DNA from: Rhizobium sp. BK602
GTDB lineage: Bacteria > Pseudomonadota > Alphaproteobacteria > Rhizobiales > Rhizobiaceae
NCBI RefSeq assembly: GCF_014195095.1
Contig: NZ_JACIBC010000001.1
Span: forward strand, 806,001-870,000
Direction: 5' to 3'
Length of the DNA: 64,000 nt
A model generated the notes under the pieces. The model was not told the origin of the DNA, did not search any database, and saw only the letters and a program-made list of their open reading frames with translations. This document shows, in pieces, positions 44,846-53,970 of the stretch (position 1 is the first letter of the stretch; each line of letters begins with the position of its first letter). A program made the translations under genes and the position numbers.

Positions 44846-47653
44846 TTGACTGAGCAAACACCACCCGGCGGCGGGAAGCTCCCGCCAGGCATCGAGCCAA
44901 TTTCCATCATGGAGGAAATGCAGCGGTCGTATCTCGATTACGCCATGAGCGTGATCGTCAGCCGCGCGCTTCCCGATGTTCGCGATGGTCTCAAGCCCGT
45001 TCATCGGCGCATCCTCTACGGCATGTCGGAACTCGGGATCGACTGGAACAAGAAATATGTGAAATGCGCCCGCGTCACCGGGGATGTGATGGGTAAATAC
45101 CATCCGCACGGCAACCTGGCGATCTACGACGCGCTCGCCCGCATGGCGCAGCCCTGGTCGCTGCGCATGCCGCTGATCGACGGGCAGGGCAATTTCGGCT
45201 CCGTCGACGGCGATCCGCCGGCGGCCGAACGCTATACGGAATGCCGCCTGCAGAAGGTCGCGCATTCGCTGCTCGACGATCTCGACAAGGAAACGGTCGA
45301 TTTCCGCGATAACTATGACGGCACGCTGAGCGAGCCCGTCGTGGTGCCGGCCAAGTTCCCGAACCTGCTGGTCAACGGCTCCGGCGGCATCGCCGTGGGC
45401 ATGGCGACCAATATCCCGCCGCACAATCTTTCCGAAGTGATCGACGGCTGTATCGCGTTGATCGACAATCCGGCCATCGAGCTGCCGGAGATCATGCAGA
45501 TCATTCCGGGTCCGGACTTTCCGACCGGCGCCAAGATCCTCGGCCGGGCCGGCATCCGCTCGGCCTATGAGACGGGGCGCGGCTCCATCATCATGCGCGG
45601 TGTCGCGACGATCGAGCCGATGCGGGGCGATCGCGAGCAGATCATCATCACTGAAATTCCCTATCAGGTGAACAAGGCGACGATGATCGAGAAGATGGCC
45701 GAGCTGGTGCGCGAAAAGCGCATCGAGGGCATCTCCGATCTGCGCGACGAATCCGACCGTCAGGGCTACCGCGTCGTCGTCGAGCTGAAGCGCGACGCCA
45801 ATGCTGACGTCATCCTCAACCAGCTCTATCGCTATACGCCGCTGCAGACCTCCTTCGGCGCCAACGTGGTGGCGCTGAATGGCGGCAAGCCGGAGCAGCT
45901 GACCCTGCTCGACATGCTGCGCGCCTTCGTGTCCTTCCGCGAGGATGTCGTCAGCCGCCGCACCAAGTACCTGCTGCGCAAGGCGCGCGAACGCGCCCAC
46001 GTCCTGGTCGGCCTCGCCATCGCCGTCGCCAATATCGACGAGGTCATCCGCGTCATCCGCCATGCGCCCGATCCGCAGTCGGCGCGCGAAGAGCTGATGA
46101 CCCGCCGCTGGCCGGCCGCAGACGTCGAATCCCTTATCCGGCTAATCGACGATCCGCGCCACCGCATCAACGAAGATGGCACCTACAATCTTTCCGAAGA
46201 GCAGGCACGCGCCATTCTCGAATTGCGCCTGGCCCGCCTGACGGCGCTCGGCCGCGACGAAATCGGCGACGAACTCAACAAGATCGGCGCCGAGATCAAG
46301 GACTACCTCGAAATCCTGTCGTCGCGCCTGCGCATCCAAGCCATTGTAAAGGAAGAGCTTGCCGCCGTTCGCGACGAGTTCGGCACGCCGCGCCGCACCG
46401 AGATCGTCGATGGCGGCCTCGAGATGGACGACGAGGACCTGATCGCCCGCGAAGACATGGTCGTCACGGTTTCGCATCTCGGCTACATCAAGCGCGTGCC
46501 GCTGACCACCTATCGCGCCCAGCGCCGCGGCGGCAAGGGCCGCTCCGGAATGACGACGCGCGACGAGGATTTCGTTACCCGGCTATTCGTTCTCAACACG
46601 CATACGCCGGTTCTGTTCTTCTCCTCGCGTGGCATCGTCTACAAGGAGAAGGTCTGGCGCCTGCCGATCGGCACGCCGACATCGCGTGGCAAGGCATTGA
46701 TCAACATGCTGCCGCTGGAGCCCGGCGAGCGCATCACCACGATCATGCCGCTGCCCGAGGACGAGGACAGCTGGGACAATCTCGACGTCATGTTCTCGAC
46801 GACGCGCGGCACCGTTCGCCGCAACAAGCTGTCGGATTTCGTTCAGGTCAACCGCAACGGCAAGATCGCCATGAAACTGGAAGAGGAGGGCGATGAAATC
46901 CTCTCCGTCGAGACCTGCACCGAGCATGACGACGTGCTGCTGACGACGGCGCTCGGCCAGTGCATCCGCTTCGCGGTCTCGGACGTCCGCGTCTTTGCCG
47001 GCCGCAACTCCATCGGCGTTCGCGGCATCACGCTGGCGCCGGGCGACAAGATCATCTCGATGACGATCGTCAACCATGTGGACGCCGAACCCTGGGAGCG
47101 TGCCGCCTATCTCAAGCGTGCCGCGAGCGATCGCCGCTCCGCCACGGGCGACGACGAGGAAATCGCGCTGGTCGGCGAAGACGTCACCGAAGAGGGACAG
47201 CTTGGCGACGAACGCTATGAGGAACTGAAGGCACTGGAGCAATTCGTGCTGACGGTCTCCGAAAAGGGCTTCGGCAAGCGCTCCTCCTCCTACGACTTCC
47301 GCATTTCCGGCCGTGGCGGCAAGGGTATCCGCGCCACCGATACGTCGAAGACCGGCGAAATCGGCGAGCTGGTTGCCGCTTTCCCTGTCGAAGACGGCGA
47401 TCAGATCATGCTGGTGTCGGATGGCGGCCAGTTGATCCGCGTCCCAGTCGGCGGCATTCGCATCGCCAGCCGCGCCACCAAGGGCGTCACCATCTTCTCG
47501 ACGGCCAAGGATGAAAAGGTCGTTTCGGTCGAACGCATCAGTGAGCCGGAAGGCGACGACGAGGCGAGCGAAGAGGGAGCCGAGGACGACGTCCCGAATG
47601 GCGCAGGCGACGCTTCGGGCGACAACACCGAGGCGGGCGCCGGCGAAGACTAA
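44846..47653 (+). CDS. gyrA: DNA gyrase subunit A
   Basis: A 935-residue type II topoisomerase subunit. It has [20 protein letters not shown], the quinolone-determining region [19 protein letters not shown] (88-104), and the catalytic Tyr130 in [10 protein letters not shown]. The C-terminal beta-pinwheel carries the GyrA box [10 protein letters not shown]. Leu91 is at the position of E. coli Ser83; Asp95 equals Asp87. The start is TTG 44846, giving the conserved [11 protein letters not shown]. The C-terminus is a long acidic tail ([14 protein letters not shown]). A terminator follows. Confidence 0.97.
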   Translation: MTEQTPPGGGKLPPGIEPISIMEEMQRSYLDYAMSVIVSRALPDVRDGLKPVHRRILYGMSELGIDWNKKYVKCARVTGDVMGKYHPHGNLAIYDALARMAQPWSLRMPLIDGQGNFGSVDGDPPAAERYTECRLQKVAHSLLDDLDKETVDFRDNYDGTLSEPVVVPAKFPNLLVNGSGGIAVGMATNIPPHNLSEVIDGCIALIDNPAIELPEIMQIIPGPDFPTGAKILGRAGIRSAYETGRGSIIMRGVATIEPMRGDREQIIITEIPYQVNKATMIEKMAELVREKRIEGISDLRDESDRQGYRVVVELKRDANADVILNQLYRYTPLQTSFGANVVALNGGKPEQLTLLDMLRAFVSFREDVVSRRTKYLLRKARERAHVLVGLAIAVANIDEVIRVIRHAPDPQSAREELMTRRWPAADVESLIRLIDDPRHRINEDGTYNLSEEQARAILELRLARLTALGRDEIGDELNKIGAEIKDYLEILSSRLRIQAIVKEELAAVRDEFGTPRRTEIVDGGLEMDDEDLIAREDMVVTVSHLGYIKRVPLTTYRAQRRGGKGRSGMTTRDEDFVTRLFVLNTHTPVLFFSSRGIVYKEKVWRLPIGTPTSRGKALINMLPLEPGERITTIMPLPEDEDSWDNLDVMFSTTRGTVRRNKLSDFVQVNRNGKIAMKLEEEGDEILSVETCTEHDDVLLTTALGQCIRFAVSDVRVFAGRNSIGVRGITLAPGDKIISMTIVNHVDAEPWERAAYLKRAASDRRSATGDDEEIALVGEDVTEEGQLGDERYEELKALEQFVLTVSEKGFGKRSSSYDFRISGRGGKGIRATDTSKTGEIGELVAAFPVEDGDQIMLVSDGGQLIRVPVGGIRIASRATKGVTIFSTAKDEKVVSVERISEPEGDDEASEEGAEDDVPNGAGDASGDNTEAGAGED

Positions 47654-47678
47654 TTCGCAGCCTTCATCCAGAGAAACG

Positions 47679-47710
47679 AAAACCGGGCGGCTTGGCTGCC
47701 CGGTTTTTTT
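47679..47710 (+). terminator. Rho-independent terminator after gyrA
   Basis: Stem AAAACCGGGC/GCCCGGTTTT with a 9-nt loop, followed by further T residues, 26 nt past the gyrA stop. Confidence 0.92.
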
Positions 47711-47723
47711 GTTGGGGCTTAGG

Positions 47724-47766
47724 GCAATTCCAAGAAAAGGACACAGCGTTTTTTCGTCCGGAATTG
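47724..47766. repeat. Palindromic intergenic repeat, copy 3 (inverted)
   Basis: CAATTCC (47725-47731) and GGAATTG (47760-47766) flank AGAAAAGGACACAGCG and TTTTTTCGTCC. Read on the minus strand this is the GGAATTG...CAATTCC module of the repeats at 17320 and 23416, with some divergence. Confidence 0.65.
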
Positions 47767-47793
47767 AATAAAAACAACAAGCTGGCGCAACAA

Positions 47794-47824
47794 AAAACCG
47801 GATGCTGGGGGAGCATCCGGTTTT
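47794..47824 (-). terminator. Strong hairpin, probably terminator of the small-gene cluster
   Basis: A perfect 13-bp stem AAAACCGGATGCT/AGCATCCGGTTTT with a 5-nt G loop. On the minus strand it is followed by a six-T run and lies 60 nt past the 44-codon gene. It could also stop leftover gyrA transcripts. Confidence 0.75.
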
Positions 47825-47884
47825 AATCGACCCGGCTGGCTCAGGGCCGCGCGCGGGTGGGGAGTTATGGAAAACTCGCCGAAT

Positions 47885-48019
47885 TCAGAGGGCCTTGTGG
47901 TGCTTGTTCAGCTTCTTGCTCTCCTCGCTTTCGCGATGGAGGGCCGATATGGTGGATGCGACAGACACAACGAACATGATGCTGATGAAAAGCGTAAGCA
48001 CCGTCAATATCGTGAACAT
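47885..48019 (-). CDS. Small membrane protein, 44 residues
   Basis: A short gene with a strong ribosome site (GAGGAAGGGAG) before ATG 48019. The product has one hydrophobic helix (MFTILTVLTLFISIMFVVSV) and then a charged tail with HRESEESKKLNKHHKA. The tail should lie in the cytoplasm. I recognise no family. It is the last of three tiny same-strand genes before a strong hairpin. Confidence 0.65.
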   Translation of the reverse strand: MFTILTVLTLFISIMFVVSVASTISALHRESEESKKLNKHHKAL

Positions 48020-48060
48020 GATCGCTCCCTTCCTCTCGTGGAACTAGCGCTCAGATCCCT

Positions 48061-48219
48061 TTAGTATTGGCTGGAGGCAGCGAAGGGACGAGCCGAAGCA
48101 AAGGGACCATAGATCTTCGACTGGTCAGGCTTTTGATCGTAAAGAGCGATCGTCGCTGCAAGCATTCCCGAAATCATGGTCATCCACACAACGTTAATAA
48201 GGGTGATCTTGTCGGGCAT
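48061..48219 (-). CDS. Small membrane protein, 52 residues
   Basis: Starts MPDKITLINVVWMTMISGML at ATG 48219, preceded by AAGGAAAC. One hydrophobic segment (about 8-30) is followed by a polar tail DQKPDQSKIYGPFASARPFA. No family recognised. It lies between the other two tiny genes on the same strand, 41 nt upstream of the 44-residue gene. Confidence 0.6.
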   Translation of the reverse strand: MPDKITLINVVWMTMISGMLAATIALYDQKPDQSKIYGPFASARPFAASSQY

Positions 48220-48315
48220 ACTCTGTTTCCTTCTTACTGCAATGAGCAAATCTAAGGTTCGAACTTTAACGCAGCGGTTCGTGAATGGTTCCGCTGTATG
48301 TTGAGGCCATGTCTA

Positions 48316-48534
48316 TCAGCGTCCGCCTGAAGCGACCTTGAATGCCTCGTTCATCTGGCGTTCAGATTCGCGATGCGTTTTGCGCATGGCATTGATGATT
48401 TCTTGTGCAGAAATGCCATCGTCCTTGCCAGCACGGCGCGTCCACTCGATTTCGTAATTGCTCGAAAACAGGTGGATGACGTGCTCGATGGCGAGAGAGC
48501 CGACAATGGCGACTGCGACGACGAGGACCAACAT
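48316..48534 (-). CDS. Small membrane protein, 72 residues
   Basis: One N-terminal transmembrane helix (MLVLVVAVAIVGSLAIEHVI) followed by a basic/acidic cytoplasmic part ending RESERQMNEAFKVASGGR. ATG 48534 has AAGGA upstream. Function unknown. A near-copy of the end of its coding sequence occurs 290 bp upstream (see 48627-48660), suggesting an old duplication. It is probably the first gene of the three-gene cluster. Confidence 0.65.
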   Translation of the reverse strand: MLVLVVAVAIVGSLAIEHVIHLFSSNYEIEWTRRAGKDDGISAQEIINAMRKTHRESERQMNEAFKVASGGR

Positions 48535-48626
48535 GGTCAGATATCCTTGAGCCGGACGGGGAGGGACCGAATGGAACCGATCCGCTTGTGTTGGCCTGAA
48601 TAAAGCATGGCCGGGCTGAAACGGCC

Positions 48627-48660
48627 TTGAACGCCTCATTCATCTGACATTCAGAGGCCG
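48627..48660 (-). pseudogene. Fragment duplicated from the 72-residue gene
   Basis: On the minus strand this stretch encodes [13 protein letters not shown], nearly identical to SERQMNEAFKVAS at the end of the adjacent small membrane protein (48316-48534). The sequence on either side is not similar, so only the 3' end of a second copy survives, just upstream of the coaD gene. Confidence 0.5.
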
Positions 48661-48734
48661 ACGCAGGGGTGCAAATGACTTGCGGGAAGGGGCTATCCGT
48701 GACAAAAGGCGTCGAAACAACGAGCCGGCCCGGT

Positions 48735-49238
48735 ATGACGACAGCCTTTTATCCCGGATCTTTCGATCCGATGACCAACGGACATCTGGATGTCCTCGTA
48801 CAGGCGCTGAATGTCGCCCCGAAGGTTATTGTCGCGATCGGTATTCATCCCGGCAAGAAGCCGCTTTTTTCGTTCGAGGAGCGGGCGGAACTGATCAAGC
48901 GGTCACTGGCCGATGTGCTTCCGCAAAAGGCGGCCGCAATTTCCGTCGTCGCCTTCGACAATCTGGTGGTCGACGCGGCGCGCAAGCATGGTGCGAGCCT
49001 CCTTGTGCGGGGACTGCGCGACGGCACCGATCTCGACTATGAAATGCAGATGGCCGGCATGAACCGGCAGATGGCGCCGGATATCCAAACCCTGTTTTTG
49101 CCCGCCGGCACCGCGTCGCGGCCCATAACCGCCACATTGGTAAGGCAGATCGCTTCCATGGGCGGCGATGTCAGCGCCTTCGTCCCGTCAGCGGTTCTGA
49201 AAGCCCTGACAGGCAAGTTAAAAAATCCGGCCGAATAG
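48735..49238 (+). CDS. coaD: Phosphopantetheine adenylyltransferase
   Basis: A 167-residue nucleotidyltransferase making dephospho-CoA, the fourth step of CoA synthesis. It starts [20 protein letters not shown] with the TxGH-type motif (NGHL), then [32 protein letters not shown] and the C-terminal [23 protein letters not shown] 48735 gives the usual family N-terminus; the open frame upstream is not conserved. It may be co-transcribed with the cyclophilin 36 nt downstream. Confidence 0.96.
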   Translation: MTTAFYPGSFDPMTNGHLDVLVQALNVAPKVIVAIGIHPGKKPLFSFEERAELIKRSLADVLPQKAAAISVVAFDNLVVDAARKHGASLLVRGLRDGTDLDYEMQMAGMNRQMAPDIQTLFLPAGTASRPITATLVRQIASMGGDVSAFVPSAVLKALTGKLKNPAE

Positions 49239-49274
49239 AAGCCGGACCGAATTCATTTCCCGAACGGAGCACCC

Positions 49275-49847
49275 ATGAAACTCTTTCATATCGCATTGGC
49301 GGGCGCCCTCAGCCTCGCCGCCCTCGCAGGCAGTGCTATTTCGGCGGCCGCCGAAGAGCTTCTGACGATCCAGCTCAAGGATGGTCCGGTCGTCGTTCAG
49401 CTCATGCCCGACGTCGCGCCGAAGCATGTCGCGCAGATCGAGGCGCTGGCCAAGAAGGGCGCCTATGACAATGTCGCCTTCCACCGCGTCATCGATGGCT
49501 TCATGGCCCAGACGGGCGACGTCCGCTACGGCAATCTGTCGAAGGGCTACGATGCCGCCAAGGCCGGCACCGGCGGTTCCGACCTGCCCGACCTTCCGGC
49601 GGAATTCTCCAAGGTTCCGTTCAAGCGCGGCGTCCTCGGCATGGCGCGAGCCCAGAATCCGAACTCCGCCAATTCGCAGTTCTTCATCATGTTCGCCGAT
49701 GGCGACTTCCTGAACAACCAGTACACGGTCGTCGGCAAGGTCGTCTCCGGCATGGAATTCGTCGACAAGATCAAGCGCGGCGAAGGCCAGAACGGCGAAG
49801 TCAGCAATCCGGACCGGATGATCAAGGTCACCGTCACCAAGAAGTAA
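49275..49847 (+). CDS. Periplasmic cyclophilin-type peptidyl-prolyl isomerase
   Basis: A 190-residue cyclophilin with a signal peptide (MKLFHIALAGALSLAALAGS, cleavage near AISAAAEE). Active-site blocks are FHRVIDGFMAQTGD (Arg and Phe of the catalytic site), GMARAQNPNSANSQFFIMFA and YTVVGKVVSGMEFVDKI. It should assist folding in the periplasm. It is 70 nt upstream of a second, cytoplasmic cyclophilin gene. Confidence 0.95.
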   Translation: MKLFHIALAGALSLAALAGSAISAAAEELLTIQLKDGPVVVQLMPDVAPKHVAQIEALAKKGAYDNVAFHRVIDGFMAQTGDVRYGNLSKGYDAAKAGTGGSDLPDLPAEFSKVPFKRGVLGMARAQNPNSANSQFFIMFADGDFLNNQYTVVGKVVSGMEFVDKIKRGEGQNGEVSNPDRMIKVTVTKK

Positions 49848-49917
49848 TTTCACACGCACGATCCCAAAGTCTTGGGATAGGATCATGCGCAATCAAACAT
49901 AGAACGAGGAAACGAAC

Positions 49918-50418
49918 ATGGCTGAGATCAAGGACCCAGAAAACACCCTCATCCTGGAAACCACCAAGGGCCAGGTTGTCATTCAGCTTCTGCCGCAGGT
50001 GGCGCCGGAGCATGTCGCCCGCATCAAGGAACTCGCACGCGAGAAGGCCTATGACGGCGTCGTCTTCCATCGCGTCATCGACGGCTTCATGGCCCAGACG
50101 GGCGATGTCGAGCACGGCAAGGTTGGCGGCAATACGGCTCGCGCCGGCACCGGCGGCTCCTCCAAGCCGGACCTGAAGGCCGAGTTTTCCGCAACCCCGC
50201 ACGTTCGCGGCACCTGCTCCATGGCCCGCTCGCAGAACCCGAACTCCGCCAATTCGCAGTTCTTCATCTGCTTTACCGACGCTCCCTGGCTGAACAAGCA
50301 GTATTCGGTCTGGGGCCAGGTCATCTCCGGCATGGAGAATGTCGACCAGATCAAGCGCGGCGAGCCGGTGCGCGATCCGGATTCGATCGTCTCGGCACGG
50401 GTTGCCGCCGACGTCTGA
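49918..50418 (+). CDS. ppiB: Cytoplasmic cyclophilin-type peptidyl-prolyl isomerase
   Basis: A 166-residue cyclophilin without signal peptide. It has FHRVIDGFMAQTGDVEHG, SMARSQNPNSANSQFFICFT and YSVWGQVISGMENVDQI. It resembles the periplasmic neighbour in the catalytic blocks, which suggests a tandem duplication followed by loss or gain of the signal sequence. AGAACGAGGAAACGAAC precedes ATG 49918. Confidence 0.95.
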   Translation: MAEIKDPENTLILETTKGQVVIQLLPQVAPEHVARIKELAREKAYDGVVFHRVIDGFMAQTGDVEHGKVGGNTARAGTGGSSKPDLKAEFSATPHVRGTCSMARSQNPNSANSQFFICFTDAPWLNKQYSVWGQVISGMENVDQIKRGEPVRDPDSIVSARVAADV

Positions 50419-50432
50419 TCGTGATTATTCCT

Positions 50433-50473
50433 GAAACCCGCCTCCTGCGCCGTGGGCGTGGGGGGCGGGTTTC
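50433..50473 (+). terminator. Hairpin between ppiB and queA
   Basis: A 10-bp stem GAAACCCGCC/GGCGGGTTTC with a 21-nt GC-rich loop and only a weak T tail. It may attenuate rather than stop transcription into queA. Confidence 0.5.
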
Positions 50474-50493
50474 GCTTTGCCTGGATTGCCTGA

Positions 50494-51576
50494 ATGCGTG
50501 TTGACCTTTTCGATTTCGACCTGCCGGACGAGCGCATCGCGCTCAGACCCGCCGAGCCGCGCGACAGCGCGCGCCTGCTCGTGGTCGATCCGAATGCGGA
50601 AACTGTCCTGAACGATCATCTGATCCGCGATTTGCCGTCCTTCCTGCGCCCTGGCGACGCCGTGGTCTTCAACGACACGAAGGTCATTCCGGCGCAATTG
50701 GAGGGCATTCGCCACCGCGAGGGCGCGCCTGGCCAGCAGGTCTCGGCAACCCTGCATATGCGCGCCGCGCCCGATCGCTGGAAAGCCTTCGCCAAGCCCG
50801 GCAAGCGCATCAAGATCGGCGACCGCATCCAGTTCGGGCACGGCGAGAATGTTTGCGTGCTCGGCTCGCTCGACGCGACCGTCGAGGAGAAGGGCGAGGG
50901 CGGTGAGATCACCCTGCGTTTCGATCTCTCCGGCCCGGCGCTGGACGAGGCGATCGCCACGGTCGGCCATATCCCGCTGCCGCCCTATATCGCCGCCAAG
51001 CGTCCGGAAGACGAGCGCGACCGCGCCGATTACCAGACGATCTATGCGCGCGAGGAGGGCGCGGTCGCAGCGCCGACCGCCGGCCTGCATTTCACCCCGT
51101 CGCTGTTCGCCGCCCTCGACGCCATGGGCGTGGAGCGGCATTTCGTGACGCTGCATGTCGGCGCCGGCACCTTCCTGCCGGTCAAGGCCGACGATACCGA
51201 AGACCACAAGATGCATTTCGAGATCGGCCATGTCGACGCGGAAACGGCTGCCAAACTCAATGCCGTGAAGGCGAGGGGCGGGCGCATCGTCTGCGTCGGC
51301 ACGACGTCGCTGCGGCTGATCGAAAGTGCGGCCGCCGAGGACGGCACGATCAAGCCCTGGCGGGGTGCGACCGGGATATTCATTACCCCCGGCTATCGCT
51401 TCAAGGCCGTCGATCTGCTGATGACCAATTTCCACCTGCCGCGCTCGACGCTGTTCATGCTGGTGTCGGCCTTTGCCGGCCTCGATACCATGCGCGCGGC
51501 CTATACCCATGCTATCGAGACGGGCTATCGCTTCTATTCCTATGGCGATGGCAGCCTGCTCTACCGGAAAGACTAG
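50494..51576 (+). CDS. queA: S-adenosylmethionine:tRNA ribosyltransferase-isomerase
   Basis: A 360-residue enzyme that transfers the ribose of SAM to preQ1 in tRNA, forming epoxyqueuosine. It has the start [33 protein letters not shown], the motif [20 protein letters not shown] and [15 protein letters not shown]. It ends [18 protein letters not shown]. tgt, which inserts preQ1 into the tRNA, follows 6 nt downstream. Confidence 0.97.
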   Translation: MRVDLFDFDLPDERIALRPAEPRDSARLLVVDPNAETVLNDHLIRDLPSFLRPGDAVVFNDTKVIPAQLEGIRHREGAPGQQVSATLHMRAAPDRWKAFAKPGKRIKIGDRIQFGHGENVCVLGSLDATVEEKGEGGEITLRFDLSGPALDEAIATVGHIPLPPYIAAKRPEDERDRADYQTIYAREEGAVAAPTAGLHFTPSLFAALDAMGVERHFVTLHVGAGTFLPVKADDTEDHKMHFEIGHVDAETAAKLNAVKARGGRIVCVGTTSLRLIESAAAEDGTIKPWRGATGIFITPGYRFKAVDLLMTNFHLPRSTLFMLVSAFAGLDTMRAAYTHAIETGYRFYSYGDGSLLYRKD

Positions 51577-51582
51577 GACGAC

Positions 51583-52713
51583 ATGAGCGAGAGCTTTCAG
51601 TTCACATTGAAGAAGACCGACGGCGGCGCCCGTCTCGGCGAAGTTTCCATGCCGCGCGGCACGATCCGCACGCCGGCCTTCATGCCCGTCGGTACGGTCG
51701 GCACGGTCAAGGCGATGTATCTCGACCAAGTGCGCGAGACCGGCGCCGATATCATTCTCGGCAATACCTATCATCTGATGCTGCGCCCGACGGCGGAGCG
51801 CGTCGCCCGCCTCGGCGGGTTGCACGAGCTGATCCGCTGGCAGCATCCGATCCTGACGGATTCCGGCGGCTTCCAGGTGATGTCGCTGTCGGGCCTGCGC
51901 AAGCTCGACGAACAGGGCGTGACCTTCAAGTCGCATGTCGACGGCAGCCTGCACCATATGTCGCCGGAACGCTCGATCGAGATCCAGGGACTGCTCGGCT
52001 CGGATATCCAGATGCAGCTCGACGAATGCGTGGCCCTGCCTTCGACGCCGAAGGAGATCGAGCGCGCCATGGAGATGTCGCTACGCTGGGCCGAGCGCTG
52101 CAAGACCGCCTTCGGCAATCAGCCGGGCAAGGCAATGTTCGGCATCGTGCAGGGCGGCGACGTGCCCGAACTGCGCGTCCGCTCGGCGCAGGCGCTCAGC
52201 CAGATGGATCTGAAGGGCTATGCCGTCGGGGGCCTCGCCGTCGGCGAGCCGCAGGATGTGATGCTGCGCATGCTGGAAACCACATTGCCGGAACTGCCGA
52301 CCGAAAAGCCGCGCTATCTGATGGGCGTGGGAACGCCAGACGACATCCTGAAGTCGGTGGCGCGCGGCATCGACATGTTCGACTGCGTGATGCCGACCCG
52401 CTCTGGCCGCCATGGCCTGGCGTTCACCCGCCGCGGCAAGGTCAATATCCGCAATGCCCGCCATGCCGAGGACATGCGCCCGCTCGACGATCAATCGAAT
52501 TGCCCGGCCTCGCGCGATTATTCCCGCGCCTATCTGCATCATCTCGTCCGCGCCAATGAGGCGCTCGGCGGCATGCTGCTCTCCTGGCACAATCTCGCTT
52601 ACTATCAGGAATTGATGCAGGGCATCCGTCAGGCGATCGCCGAAGGCCGATTTGCCGATTTCATGGCTGAGACGATGGAGAACTGGGCGAGGGGCGATCT
52701 CGAGCCGGTGTGA
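51583..52713 (+). CDS. tgt: tRNA-guanine transglycosylase
   Basis: A 376-residue enzyme exchanging G34 for preQ1 in tRNAs with GUN anticodons. It has the substrate-binding blocks [20 protein letters not shown] and [20 protein letters not shown], and [27 protein letters not shown] (spread over about 27 residues). In the zinc site the E. coli ligands Cys-x-Cys-x2-Cys and His align here with Ser305, Cys307, Ser310 and His336, so two of four ligands are absent. The rest of the fold is conserved. Co-transcribed with queA. Confidence 0.96.
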   Translation: MSESFQFTLKKTDGGARLGEVSMPRGTIRTPAFMPVGTVGTVKAMYLDQVRETGADIILGNTYHLMLRPTAERVARLGGLHELIRWQHPILTDSGGFQVMSLSGLRKLDEQGVTFKSHVDGSLHHMSPERSIEIQGLLGSDIQMQLDECVALPSTPKEIERAMEMSLRWAERCKTAFGNQPGKAMFGIVQGGDVPELRVRSAQALSQMDLKGYAVGGLAVGEPQDVMLRMLETTLPELPTEKPRYLMGVGTPDDILKSVARGIDMFDCVMPTRSGRHGLAFTRRGKVNIRNARHAEDMRPLDDQSNCPASRDYSRAYLHHLVRANEALGGMLLSWHNLAYYQELMQGIRQAIAEGRFADFMAETMENWARGDLEPV

Positions 52714-52759
52714 TCTAATATTGAAGAGGTTTTAGCGACCGCTTTTTTTGAACAAGGTA

Positions 52760-52960
52760 TTATAACTCGTTGTCGCATGTGATTTTTCGTGCGGCTTCAT
52801 GCCAGATATATTGACCCGATGTTTGATCAGCGCAGCGATCGATCCAGTCGTTGATCTTATAGAAGGCGATAGCCACAAGCACCAAGTACAGCAAGGCTCC
52901 GAGTATCAGCACGTAGACAACCATACGAAGAAGTCTTGCCAAGCTGGCGCCAAACACCAT
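52760..52960 (-). CDS. Small membrane protein, 66 residues
   Basis: A single hydrophobic segment (LLRMVVYVLILGALLYLVLV, about 10-32) is followed by a polar tail with two cysteines (DRCADQTSGQYIWHEAARKI, then TCDNEL). Start ATG 52960 has GGAAG upstream. Function unknown; the two cysteines could form a periplasmic disulfide. It is convergent with tgt. Confidence 0.6.
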   Translation of the reverse strand: MVFGASLARLLRMVVYVLILGALLYLVLVAIAFYKINDWIDRCADQTSGQYIWHEAARKITCDNEL

Positions 52961-53070
52961 GTCGCTTCCAATCTCTGTTGTCAGTTACGTTTGGGCGATA
53001 CAGCTAATCCACTATCCGCAAAGACAATCTTCGATTGAATTTTGACGCTTTGATGTTTTGTAGTGCGGCG

Positions 53071-53259
53071 CTAAATCTTGCATGGATCGGGATTTCGCGC
53101 TAATCGAAATCCGTCGAAAAAGGCAGGGTCGGTCTCGGTAGGCCCGACCCCTTCCATCCGGAAGCTCTGTTCCGCGCCGTTGGCGTGAGAACCCGCGACG
53201 CGGAACTTGGCCATCGTGGCCGAGTGCTCCTGCGTTGGCGTGGCCGTTTCGACCGACAT
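53071..53259 (-). CDS. Possible small protein, 62 residues
   Basis: The region between 52961 and 53289 holds one plausible frame on the minus strand, starting MSVETATPTQEHSATMAKFR and ending ARNPDPCKI. It is hydrophilic and matches nothing I recognise. GGAG lies very close to the start codon. It is divergent from the VOC gene, so the stretch may only be that gene's promoter region. Confidence 0.3.
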   Translation of the reverse strand: MSVETATPTQEHSATMAKFRVAGSHANGAEQSFRMEGVGPTETDPAFFDGFRLARNPDPCKI

Positions 53260-53289
53260 GTCTCCGCGGGAAAACCCTCTGGAGCTGTC

Positions 53290-53727
53290 ATGCGACTGAA
53301 CCACCTGGATTTACATGTTCCCGATGTCGCCGCGACGCGGGATGTTCTCGTTGCCGCCTTCGGCCTTATCGAGGTCGAGACGCGCGGCGCAAACGGTCTC
53401 GCCATCCTGCGCGACGATGCCGGTCTCGAACTGGTCATCAGCCAGCCGATCGAAAAGTTCGGCGGGGCCGATTCGGTGTCGGTCGGCCGCAACACCTATC
53501 ATATCGGTTTCATGCTGCCGTCGCGCGAGGCTGTGGATGCGCAATTCGAGCGTGCCAAATCGGCCGGCTGCGAGATCCGGCAACCGCCGTCGGCGGTACG
53601 GGGAGGCTGGCTTTTTTATTGTTTTGCGCCGGGACGAATTCTGATCGAGGTCGGCTGGCGTCCGGAACCAGAAGATAGGATAAATAGCCTAACGTCTATA
53701 ATGAGTTATGTCGCAATGCTCATATGA
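53290..53727 (+). CDS. VOC (glyoxalase-fold) family protein
   Basis: A 145-residue protein of the vicinal oxygen chelate superfamily. It opens RLNHLDLHVPDVAATRDVLV with the first metal-ligand histidine, then LRDDAGLELVISQPIEKFGG, YHIGFMLPSREAVDAQFERA and ends APGRILIEVGW. The pattern H...H...E fits a metal-dependent VOC enzyme such as a glyoxalase or dioxygenase-like protein; the substrate is not inferable. ATG 53290 follows GGAG. Confidence 0.85.
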   Translation: MRLNHLDLHVPDVAATRDVLVAAFGLIEVETRGANGLAILRDDAGLELVISQPIEKFGGADSVSVGRNTYHIGFMLPSREAVDAQFERAKSAGCEIRQPPSAVRGGWLFYCFAPGRILIEVGWRPEPEDRINSLTSIMSYVAMLI

Positions 53728-53970
53728 TGAATGAAGTATATTCAGGCGGTGTCCTTGAGGCTTTTCGCGAAGCCATGGCGCCGCCTGGAATGGCGCCGGC
53801 ATGAGAAAGCATTTGGAAAAATAGCGAATCGCAATAAACGGTCTGTCCACCGATGATAAGCTTCATTGGCTAATTTGATCGCGTTGGGTTTGGAATTCCT
53901 GTGGATTTCGGCTACAACGCTTTCTCTTAATCGATAAGGGCTGTTCTAATCCAATAGGAGGCACCTGCCG

